Source: UBA7185 sp964606855 (GTDB taxonomy: Bacteria; Bacillota; Peptococcia; Peptococcales; Peptococcaceae). From it: DNA of 40,784 nucleotides. How positions within the stretch are numbered: position 1 is the first letter of the stretch; every line of letters starts with the position of its first letter. The DNA is taken from contig CAZSHM010000010.1 in assembly GCA_964606855.1 (NCBI GenBank), positions 1-40,784 on the forward strand, given 5' to 3'. A program made the position numbers and the translations under genes. Under the pieces are notes generated by a model, which searched no databases, was not told the origin of the DNA, and saw only the letters and a list, made by a program, of their open reading frames with translations. Below, in pieces: positions 7,538 to 14,070 of this stretch.

Positions 7538-8464
7538 TTATTGAAATTTTTTGTAAATATCGAGCAGAGAACTCTCGGTGATGTGCGAAGTGTCCCCGAT
7601 ATCCTTATATTTGATGCCCGCGGCGCTGAGCATCGCCTTGACTTCTTTTCTTCTCCGGCTGTCTGCCTCATTGTTCTTGTATTCCACGATCAAAACGCCC
7701 AAGAGCGGCGCTTCCTCTCCGATGTGGGGAATTTTCCTTCCCGATGAACCATGCCTCGTCGAGAAGATGTTGTAAAAATCAATGACACGGTCGTACTGCA
7801 CTCTGATGTTGTCCCGCTCCCGGTCGATCCGCGCTTGATATCTCTCCATCTGCCCTAGGATCCCGGCCGGGTACAGGGCATTCTGATTCAAGCGGAAGTC
7901 CCAGAGCCGTTTGACTTCACAGAAAATCAGACGCCGGTCCTCCACGTGATACAATACAAGATCGATGCGGTCCTCATCCTCATCCGGGGAAGAGAAGACG
8001 GCTTCAATATCCAGGAGGATCACCGGGGATCTGTTCGTGGCACACAGCGGAGCGTAGGCGTACAGATTTACGATCTGGCCGCTCTCCGGCGTTTCGTGGT
8101 AAATGATGTTGGAGCAAATTTCCGGCAAGACATCGGCATAGGTGTACTCCGTGCATGCAGAGAGCCCAGCCTGTCTCCTCCATTCGGATTCCCCGATATA
8201 TTGCGTCGGCAGTTTGTCGTCCATGCATTTCGAGCGGAGCAGCGGGAGAAACTTCCGGTTCACTTTTGGATCGAATCGATCCGACGCGGGCAGATCACAC
8301 AACCGATTTCCATTATAATATACGGTTGCGTGGTTATCCCGAATAGTGAGCAGTCCTTTTCCTTTTTGAAGCAGTCCGCGCTCCACCCGCTGCAGGAAGG
8401 GGTTCTTGTCCCAGTAAACGAAAAACAGCACTGGATTCTTGATTTCACGTGTAAAAGTTGCCAT
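7538..8464 (-). CDS. Hypothetical protein with PD-(D/E)XK-like motif
   Basis: A 308-aa protein with no closely recognised family. The C-terminal half has the order expected of a PD-(D/E)XK nuclease-type core: Glu154 in LLDIEAVF, Asp168 in DRIDLVLYH, then Glu183-Val-Lys185 in LIFCEVKRLWDF on consecutive predicted strands. The charged helices after it (GQMERYQARIDRERDNI) fit that fold. The N-terminal 150 residues are unassigned. The frame begins at 8482, but AAAGGAGA lies 6-7 nt before the ATG at 8464, which is preferred. It stands alone, with no methylase or helicase partner, in the AT-richer accessory segment. Nuclease activity is an inference; some members of this fold only bind DNA or have other roles. 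Confidence 0.65.
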   Translation of the reverse strand: MATFTREIKNPVLFFVYWDKNPFLQRVERGLLQKGKGLLTIRDNHATVYYNGNRLCDLPASDRFDPKVNRKFLPLLRSKCMDDKLPTQYIGESEWRRQAGLSACTEYTYADVLPEICSNIIYHETPESGQIVNLYAYAPLCATNRSPVILLDIEAVFSSPDEDEDRIDLVLYHVEDRRLIFCEVKRLWDFRLNQNALYPAGILGQMERYQARIDRERDNIRVQYDRVIDFYNIFSTRHGSSGRKIPHIGEEAPLLGVLIVEYKNNEADSRRRKEVKAMLSAAGIKYKDIGDTSHITESSLLDIYKKFQ

Positions 8465-8520
8465 ATCCATTCTCCTTTGCATCGTATTTTTTCAGGTTCC
8501 TGCTTGTCACGGGGACAGTG

Positions 8521-8549
8521 TAGCAAATATCCACGACAACAGTGTGGTG
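8521..8549 (-). repeat. 29-bp element, copy A (upstream of the PD-(D/E)XK-like gene)
   Basis: Matches 7496-7524 at 26 of 29 positions, in the same orientation. On the minus strand it leads into TGCTACACT (extended -10-like) about 57 nt before the ATG at 8464, with an A/T-tract block directly upstream that resembles an UP element. Confidence 0.7.
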
Positions 8550-8602
8550 AAACAGCAAAAATTTTTCGAAAATTTTTCATAAATTCTGCATAAGCCTTCC
8601 CA

Positions 8603-8632
8603 ATACCGATATAAGAAATACCGATATAAGAA
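8603..8632. repeat. Perfect 15-bp tandem duplication
   Basis: The unit aataccgatataaga occurs twice with no gap (8603-8617 and 8618-8632). It lies in the intergenic region beside the A/T-tract block. It could be a direct-repeat operator or a replication-slippage product. Confidence 0.85.
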
Positions 8633-8806
8633 ACGATAATAGGCGCACGTACAGGCGGTTTCAGCGCGCATCGGCGCAATATACGAGCTGCTTTTTTCCC
8701 GTGATATCGGCATTTTTATGGTTTCCTTCAGATGGGCGTCGGCGCCGCATCGGGCCCTGAATGCCTTGCGCGAGGTGTTGTTCCGCGCCCGCGATTTTGA
8801 AAGGAA

Positions 8807-8835
8807 TTGACAGAATCCAAAACGCATGTTAGAAT
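8807..8835 (+). promoter_or_regulatory. Sigma-A promoter of the nfnAB-SDR unit
   Basis: TTGACA (8807-8812), a 17-bp spacer and TAGAAT (8830-8835). The implied transcription start is near 8842, about 60 nt before the nfnA ATG. Confidence 0.85.
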
Positions 8836-8900
8836 GAACCGATATGCAGAACACACATCACTGTCACCGCAACTGAATTTAATTGGAAAGAGGAACCAGT

Positions 8901-9746
8901 ATGTATCAAATTGTCAAAAAAAGAGAGCTGAATCCCACCGTAACCCTCATGGAGATCCAGGCCCCCATGGTGGCCCGCAAATGCGAGCCCGGGCAGTTCA
9001 TCATCCTGCGGGTAGATGAGGATGGCGAACGCATCCCTCTGACCATCGCCGACTACAATCGTGAGACCGGCACGGTCACCATTATCTTCCAGATCGTGGG
9101 CGCCACCACGGAAAAGCTGAACCACAAGCAGCAGGGCGAGTACATTCAGGACTTTGTCGGGCCTTTGGGCAAAGCCACGGAGACAGAAGGCCTCAAGCGA
9201 GTCGCCGTTGTCGGCGGAGGCGTGGGCACAGCCATCGCTTACCCCGTCGCCAAGAAGCTCCACGATGTGGGGTGCCACGTGGACTTGATCGTGGGCTTCC
9301 GCAACAAGGATCTCATCATCCTCAAGGAGGAATTTGAGGCTGCCAGCGACAACCTGATCATCGGCACCGACGACGGCTCCTACGGGAAAAAAGCCCTGGT
9401 CACCGATCTTCTCCGGGAGCAGATCGAGGCCGGCGCGCAGTATGACCGCGTCATCGCCATCGGCCCGGTCGTGATGATGAAGTTTGTATGCCTCCTGACC
9501 AAAGAGTACAACATTCCTACCGTGGTCAGCATGAACCCGATCATGATCGACGGCACGGGGATGTGCGGCGGCTGCCGGCTCACGGTTGGCGGCGAGACCA
9601 AATTCGCCTGCGTGGACGGTCCGGAATTCGACGGACAGCTGGTCGATTTCGACGAGGCCATGACGCGCGGCGGTATGTACCGCGATTTCGAGATGCACGC
9701 GCGGGAGGAGACCTGCAATCTGTTCAAGCAGGAAGTACAGGCTTGA
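8901..9746 (+). CDS. nfnA: NADH-dependent reduced ferredoxin:NADP+ oxidoreductase subunit A
   Basis: This is the small subunit of the electron-bifurcating transhydrogenase NfnAB (also annotated as sulfide dehydrogenase/ferredoxin-NADP reductase subunit alpha). In the known complex it binds FAD, NAD(H) and a [2Fe-2S] cluster. The 281-aa protein has the flavin-binding RIPLTIADY (44-52), the nucleotide-binding VAVVGGGVGTAIAYPVAKKL (101-120) and a C-terminal cluster site DGTGMCGGC...C (Cys222, Cys225, Cys237). ATG 8901 lies behind GGAAAGAGGAAC; the frame also opens at TTG 8883, which overlaps that site. It is the first gene after a consensus promoter and is followed by nfnB 137 nt later. Confidence 0.92.
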   Translation: MYQIVKKRELNPTVTLMEIQAPMVARKCEPGQFIILRVDEDGERIPLTIADYNRETGTVTIIFQIVGATTEKLNHKQQGEYIQDFVGPLGKATETEGLKRVAVVGGGVGTAIAYPVAKKLHDVGCHVDLIVGFRNKDLIILKEEFEAASDNLIIGTDDGSYGKKALVTDLLREQIEAGAQYDRVIAIGPVVMMKFVCLLTKEYNIPTVVSMNPIMIDGTGMCGGCRLTVGGETKFACVDGPEFDGQLVDFDEAMTRGGMYRDFEMHAREETCNLFKQEVQA

Positions 9747-9883
9747 CCGCGACCCCTCCCTCCGCTTTCGCGCATGCAATCCGCGTGGAACCGGCAACAG
9801 TGCGCATGCGCATGCGAAAGGATCTCCCTCTCGGGAGCGCGTTTGGCTGGTTGTGACAATGAGGAAAGGAATGATATACTACA

Positions 9884-11299
9884 ATGGCTAACAATAGTCC
9901 CACGAAAAACCCCATGCCCCATCAGGATCCCGTGGTCCGCGCCGGCAACTTCCAGGAAGTGGCCCTGGGCTATACGAAAGAACTCGCCTTGGATGAGGCG
10001 GCACGCTGCCTGAATTGCAAGAACCACCCCTGCGTGGACGGCTGCCCCGTGCAGATCCAGATTCCCGCATTCATCGCCAAGGTGGTGGAAGGCGACTTTG
10101 AAGCAGCCTATCAGATCATCTCCCAGGACAGCGCCCTGCCCGCCGTGTGCGGCCGTGTGTGTCCCCAGGAGACGCAGTGCGAGTCCAAGTGTATCCGCGG
10201 AAGAAAGGGCGAGAGCGTCGGCATCGGCCGTCTGGAGCGTTTCGTGGCCGACTGGCACAATGAGAATGTACACGAGAAGGCCGTGGTGCCCCCATCCAAC
10301 GGCCATAAAGTGGCCGTCATCGGCTCCGGCCCTTCCGGCCTGACCTGCGCCGGCGACCTGGCCCGGAAAGGGTACGACGTCACTGTCTTTGAGGCCCTGC
10401 ATCTGGCGGGCGGCGTGCTGGTCTACGGCATTCCGGAGTTCCGTCTGCCCAAGAGCATCGTGCAGAAGGAAGTGGACGGCCTGAAGGAACTGGGCGTCAA
10501 AATTGAGACAAACACGGTGGTTGGGCGCTCCATCACGATCGACGAACTGCTGGAGGAGTTTCACTTTGAGGCCGTGTTCATCGGCTCCGGCGCCGGACTG
10601 CCCATGTTCATGCATATCCCGGGTGAGAACTTGACAGGTGTGTATTCTGCAAACGAATTTTTGACCCGTATCAACCTGATGAAAGCTTACCGCGAGGGTG
10701 CGGACACGCCGATCATGCCCTTGAAGGGCAAGAAGGTGGCGGTCGTCGGCGGCGGCAATGTGGCCATGGATGCAGCCCGCTGCTCGAAACGCCTTGGCGC
10801 CGACGTACAGATTGTCTATCGCCGGAGCGAAGCGGAACTTCCCGCCCGAAGGGAAGAAGTGGAGCATGCCAAGGAGGAGGGCATCGTGTTCCATACCCTC
10901 ACCAACCCCACCGAGATCCTGGGCTACCACAATCCGGACGACAAGCGCGATCCGAGAAACGGCTCCGTCTGCGGCATCAAGTGCGTGGAGATGGAGCTCG
11001 GCGAGCCGGACGCCTCCGGACGCCGCCGCCCGATCGTGAAAGAGGGCAGCGAGTTTGAGATGGATATGGACTGCGTGATCATGGCGCTCGGCACCAGCCC
11101 CAACCCGCTGATCAAAGCCACCACGAAAGGGCTGGAGATCAACAAGCGCGGCGGCATCATCGTCAACGAGGACGGTCTCACGAGCCGTGAGGGCGTCTAC
11201 GCCGGCGGCGACGCGGTCACCGGATCCGCCACGGTCATTCTGGCCATGGGCGCCGGCAAGAAAGCGGCCAAAGCGATTGACGAATATCTGAACAAATAA
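9884..11299 (+). CDS. nfnB: NADH-dependent reduced ferredoxin:NADP+ oxidoreductase subunit B
   Basis: A 471-aa homologue of the glutamate synthase small subunit (GltD/GltA type), which in NfnAB carries the bifurcating FAD, two [4Fe-4S] clusters and the NADP(H) site. The N-terminal cysteines are in RCLNCKNHPCVDGCPVQI (42, 45, 50, 54) and CGRVCPQETQCESKC (89, 93, 99, 103). The FAD motif VAVIGSGPSGLTCAGDLA is at about 143-160. The family signature GGVLVYGIPEFRLPK follows, then the NADP-site motif VAVVGGGNVAMDAARCSKRL. The end GVYAGGDAVTGSATVILAMG closes the FAD fold. No glutamate synthase large subunit is nearby and nfnA is adjacent, so NfnB is preferred over GltD. ATG 9884 is about 12 nt after GGAAAGGAA. 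Confidence 0.92.
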   Translation: MANNSPTKNPMPHQDPVVRAGNFQEVALGYTKELALDEAARCLNCKNHPCVDGCPVQIQIPAFIAKVVEGDFEAAYQIISQDSALPAVCGRVCPQETQCESKCIRGRKGESVGIGRLERFVADWHNENVHEKAVVPPSNGHKVAVIGSGPSGLTCAGDLARKGYDVTVFEALHLAGGVLVYGIPEFRLPKSIVQKEVDGLKELGVKIETNTVVGRSITIDELLEEFHFEAVFIGSGAGLPMFMHIPGENLTGVYSANEFLTRINLMKAYREGADTPIMPLKGKKVAVVGGGNVAMDAARCSKRLGADVQIVYRRSEAELPARREEVEHAKEEGIVFHTLTNPTEILGYHNPDDKRDPRNGSVCGIKCVEMELGEPDASGRRRPIVKEGSEFEMDMDCVIMALGTSPNPLIKATTKGLEINKRGGIIVNEDGLTSREGVYAGGDAVTGSATVILAMGAGKKAAKAIDEYLNK

Positions 11300-11405
11300 C
11301 GGCAACGCTCTGGGAACAAGGGTGGGCTTCCCCCTCCCTTCTGCATTGCTGCACAACACTGTATCAGCTGTCTAATCATGGACTTGTTTAGGAGGAATGT
11401 TGATC

Positions 11406-12209
11406 ATGGGATTTTTGACAGGTAAAACAGTCATCGTCACAGGAGGCGGCCGCGCCGTCCTCAGTGACAACAAAACATGCGGTTCGATCGGCTACGGCAT
11501 CGTGACGGCCTTCGCAAAGGAAGGAGCCAATATCGTGATCACCGGCCGCAATATCAAAAAATTGGAAGCGGCAAAAGAGGAAATCGAGCGCCTGTACGGC
11601 GTGAAGGTTCTGTGGGTGCAGGCCGATGTCAGCGCCGGTGCGGACAACGAGACGGTCGTGAACAAAGTCGTGCAGGAAACCATCGATACCTTCGGGCGGA
11701 TCGACGTGCTGGTCAACAATGCCCAGGCTTCTGCCTCCGGCGTGCCGCTGGCGGAGCACACTACAGATCAGTTTAACCTGGCGATCTACTCCGGTCTGTA
11801 TGCCGTCTTCTATTACATGAAGGCCTGCTATCCCTATCTGAAGGAGACCAAAGGCTCAGTGATTAACTTCGCTTCCGGCGCCGGCCTGTTCGGCAATTAC
11901 GGACAGTGCGCGTATGCGGCGGCAAAAGAAGGAATCCGCGGTCTCACAAGAGTGGCGGCGACCGAGTGGGGTGCCGACGGCATCAACGTGAACATCATCT
12001 GCCCGCTGGCTTGGACCGCGCAGCTGGAGAATTTCCAGAACGAATATCCGGAGGCCTTCAAGGCCAATGTCAGCATGCCTCCTGCCGGCCATTACGGCGA
12101 TCCGGAATTGGAGATCGGCAGAGTCTGCGTGCAGCTGGCATCTCCGGACTTCAAGTATATGAACGGCGAGACCATCACCCTGGAGGGCGGCATGGGTCAG
12201 CGTCCGTAA
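11406..12209 (+). CDS. SDR-family oxidoreductase with unusual cofactor loop
   Basis: A 267-aa short-chain dehydrogenase/reductase. It has the NNAQ motif (104-107) and catalytic Ser157, Tyr170 and Lys174 (NFASGAG, then AYAAAKEGI, a classical YxxxK). It ends with the usual NGETITLEGGMG. The nucleotide-binding loop is atypical: VTGGGRAVLS, then a short insert, then GSIGYGI, instead of a compact TGxxxGxG. The SIxxGI part recalls the FabI-type loop. AGGAGGA is followed directly by ATG 11397; ATG 11406 has the better spacing and gives the standard MGFLTGKTVIVTGG. It is third in the nfnA-nfnB unit, 106 nt after nfnB, and ends at a strong terminator. The substrate cannot be read from sequence. An NADPH-linked enoyl- or ketoacyl-type reduction is one possibility. 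Confidence 0.87.
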   Translation: MGFLTGKTVIVTGGGRAVLSDNKTCGSIGYGIVTAFAKEGANIVITGRNIKKLEAAKEEIERLYGVKVLWVQADVSAGADNETVVNKVVQETIDTFGRIDVLVNNAQASASGVPLAEHTTDQFNLAIYSGLYAVFYYMKACYPYLKETKGSVINFASGAGLFGNYGQCAYAAAKEGIRGLTRVAATEWGADGINVNIICPLAWTAQLENFQNEYPEAFKANVSMPPAGHYGDPELEIGRVCVQLASPDFKYMNGETITLEGGMGQRP

Positions 12210-12240
12210 TCCTGCAAATTTCTTGCGGCGCACCACAGCC

Positions 12241-12279
12241 GCGGCGGCACACAGAACCCTGTGTGCCGCCGCTTTTTTT
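12241..12279 (+). terminator. Rho-independent terminator of the nfnAB-SDR unit
   Basis: GCGGCGGCACACAG and CTGTGTGCCGCCGC form a perfect 14-bp stem around a 4-nt loop, followed by seven or more T residues. It lies 31 nt past the SDR stop. Confidence 0.95.
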
Positions 12280-12311
12280 CTGTCGTTTTTTGCTTCCGGA
12301 GAAGCGCCCGG

Positions 12312-13643
12312 CTACGACTCCGCCCGCTCCGGAGGACAGACCTCATCCCCGATCACCTTCCAAATGAGCGGTGCCGCCGTCTCGGGCGCGGCATCGGAGA
12401 TCCCGTATGCGCCGCGCAGCATGCACAGCGCATCCTCTGCCTGCGCCGCATGGGACGGCTCAAAAAACATCCGCGCCAGCACTTCCCCCGGCCGGACTGC
12501 GTCCCCGACCTTTTTCTCCAGCAGGATGCCGCTGCCGAGATCGATGAGGGACGTCTTCTGCTCACGCCCCGCGCCCAGGAGCATGCTGGCGTGGCCCACA
12601 CGTTTGGCATCCAGATTCCGGATGAACCCGCCCGCCTCGGCGCGGAGATCGCGGGATAAGGCGGCCCGCGGCAACGGTGCGGAGAGATCCCCGCCCTGCG
12701 CCGCCACAAAAGCGGAGAATTTTTCCCAGGCGGCGCCGGACTCCAGGAGCTCCTCCGCCAACCGATACCCCGCCCGCGGCGACGGCGCCTTTTCTCCCAG
12801 ATAGATCATCCTCCCGGCGAGCGCCAGCGACAGCTCCCGCAGATCGCCGGGGCCTCCTCCCCGCAGCGTCTCCTCTGCCTCGGCCACCTCCAGGCTGTTG
12901 CCCACGGCGTTGCCCAGGGGCTGCTCCATAGAGGAAAGCACCGCCACCACGCGGCGTCCCAGCTGTGTGCCGATCTTCACCATGGTGCGCGCCAGCTCCT
13001 CCGCCCGCTCCCGCTCGCGCATAAAGGCGCCGGATCCGAACTTGACGTCCAGCACGATGCACGCCGCGCCGCTGGCCAGTTTCTTGCTCATGATACTGCT
13101 GGCAATGAGCGGGATGCTCTCCACCGTGGCCGTGACATCCCGCAGCGCGTAGAGCTTTTTGTCCGCGGGCACCAGATCCGTGGTCTGTCCCGCCACGGCG
13201 AGTCCGATCTCCCGCACCTGCCGCAGGAATTGCTCCGTATCCACGGCGGTGCGAAAGCCCGGGATGGACTCCAGCTTATCCACGGTGCCGCCGGTAAAGC
13301 CCAGACCGCGCCCGGAGAGCTTGCCCACCGGCACGCCGGCCGCCGCGGCCAGCGGCGCTGCCACCAGCGTGGTCTTGTCCCCCACGCCGCCGGTGCTGTG
13401 TTTGTCGACCACAATGCCATCGATTCCGGAAAAGTCCATCACCCGGCCGGAGTGCTCCATCAGCTCCGTCAGCGCCGCCGTCTCCTCCTCGCACATCCCG
13501 CGAAAATAGACCGCCATCAGCCAGGCTGCCAGCTGCTCATCGCTGACCGCGCCGGACAATCCGCCCTCTATTAAAAACTGCAGCTCCTCCCTGCTGTTCT
13601 GCCCGCCGTCCCGTTTGCGGGCGATGATGTCTACTGCACGCAT
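12312..13643 (-). CDS. pdp: Pyrimidine-nucleoside/thymidine phosphorylase
   Basis: The enzyme cleaves uridine, deoxyuridine or thymidine with phosphate to the base and (deoxy)ribose-1-phosphate. The family signature is plain: DKHSTGGVGDKTTLVAAPLA, then GRGLGFTGGTVDKLESIPGF. The N-terminus MRAVDIIARKRDGGQNSREE and the phosphate/pyrimidine-site segments (SSIMSKKLASGA, VLDVKFGSGAFM) are typical of the Pdp group. Its 443 aa is the normal length. The frame opens to 13829, but ATG 13643 has GAGAGGAG in front and the standard N-terminus. It is convergent with the SDR gene. DeoB, which uses the sugar phosphate it makes, is encoded 1.7 kb away, with the permease gene between. Confidence 0.94.
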   Translation of the reverse strand: MRAVDIIARKRDGGQNSREELQFLIEGGLSGAVSDEQLAAWLMAVYFRGMCEEETAALTELMEHSGRVMDFSGIDGIVVDKHSTGGVGDKTTLVAAPLAAAAGVPVGKLSGRGLGFTGGTVDKLESIPGFRTAVDTEQFLRQVREIGLAVAGQTTDLVPADKKLYALRDVTATVESIPLIASSIMSKKLASGAACIVLDVKFGSGAFMRERERAEELARTMVKIGTQLGRRVVAVLSSMEQPLGNAVGNSLEVAEAEETLRGGGPGDLRELSLALAGRMIYLGEKAPSPRAGYRLAEELLESGAAWEKFSAFVAAQGGDLSAPLPRAALSRDLRAEAGGFIRNLDAKRVGHASMLLGAGREQKTSLIDLGSGILLEKKVGDAVRPGEVLARMFFEPSHAAQAEDALCMLRGAYGISDAAPETAAPLIWKVIGDEVCPPERAES

Positions 13644-13801
13644 CCTGCATTCTCCTCTCTGCGGCAAGTCTGCTGCCGCGCCTCCACGATTCAGTCCTTC
13701 CGTTTGATCCTCTCCCGTCCCCGCTCGGGAGATGCGATTTCCATCTCCGGGGCATTTTCTCTGATGCCTTATAAGAAAACCCGGAAAACGTGAAATTTTT
13801 A

Positions 13802-13830
13802 TTGACAAGTCCGGAAACTTGAGATACAAT
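13802..13830 (+). promoter_or_regulatory. Sigma-A promoter of the riboswitch-permease transcript
   Basis: TTGACA (13802-13807), a 17-bp spacer and TACAAT (13825-13830). The implied start at about 13837 coincides with the first base of the riboswitch P1 helix. Confidence 0.9.
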
Positions 13831-13835
13831 ACGCG

Positions 13836-13969
13836 CGTAAGAGGGAGTAGTTGGCGCTCTCGGGCGCAGCGCGGCTCGTCAGTCCGTCGGGAATCCCCGG
13901 CCGGGCCGGCTTAAACAAATCCTTGTTTATTACGAGACTTTTACCGCAATAGGGTAAAAGTCTTTTTTT
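13836..13969 (+). promoter_or_regulatory. yybP-ykoY (Mn2+) riboswitch with overlapping terminator
   Basis: The leader carries the conserved pieces of this aptamer in order: GGGAGTAG (13843-13850) after P1, a GC hairpin, the CGTCAGTCCGT segment, a hairpin AAACAAATCCTTGTTTA, and ACGAGAC (13932-13938). P1 pairs GTAAGAG (13837-13843) with CTTTTAC (13938-13944). The same CTTTTAC is the 5' arm of the terminator GACTTTTACC/GGTAAAAGTC followed by T7 (13936-13969). Aptamer closure and termination therefore exclude one another, giving a metal-induced ON switch as known for this class. The next gene is the permease at 14071. Confidence 0.85.
13936..13969 (+). terminator. Regulated terminator of the riboswitch
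   Basis: Ten-base-pair stem 13936-13945 with 13953-13962, a 7-nt loop, and seven T residues at 13963-13969. Its left arm is shared with P1 of the aptamer. Confidence 0.9.
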
Positions 13970-14070
13970 GTCGGTTCGAATCGTCTCTGCCCCGGCGCGA
14001 GGCGGTATGCATTCGCGCCCCGCCGTTCCTTTTTCACGCGGAACCGCGCATTCTTCAGGAGGGAACTCAA

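Larger units (their letters stand above)
8465..8900. other. Intergenic region between the PD-(D/E)XK-like gene and nfnA
   Basis: This 436-bp divergent region holds the second 29-bp element (8521-8549), an A/T-tract block (8555-8600), a 15-bp tandem repeat (8603-8632) and the nfnA promoter (8807-8835). The rest (8640-8800) shows no gene or structure I can name. Confidence 0.6.

Noticed and set aside
7946..8593. A 215-codon plus-strand ORF
   Set aside because: It is antisense to the PD-(D/E)XK-like gene, covers a repeat element, and has no ribosome binding site.
9849..9877. Possible second promoter before nfnB (TGTGAC ... TATACT)
   Set aside because: The -35 match is poor and the start would leave almost no leader before the ATG at 9884. 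The upstream consensus promoter is sufficient.
9884..11299. Calling nfnB the glutamate synthase small subunit
   Set aside because: No large subunit is present and the ferredoxin-NADP-reductase-like partner nfnA is adjacent, which is the NfnAB arrangement.
11320..11342. Hairpin AAGGGTGGG/CCCCCTCCCTT after nfnB as a terminator
   Set aside because: It has an internal mismatch and no T run, and the SDR gene downstream lacks a promoter of its own, so read-through is more likely.
9380..11359. A 659-codon minus-strand open frame
   Set aside because: It is antisense to nfnA/nfnB, whose motifs and promoter are clear.
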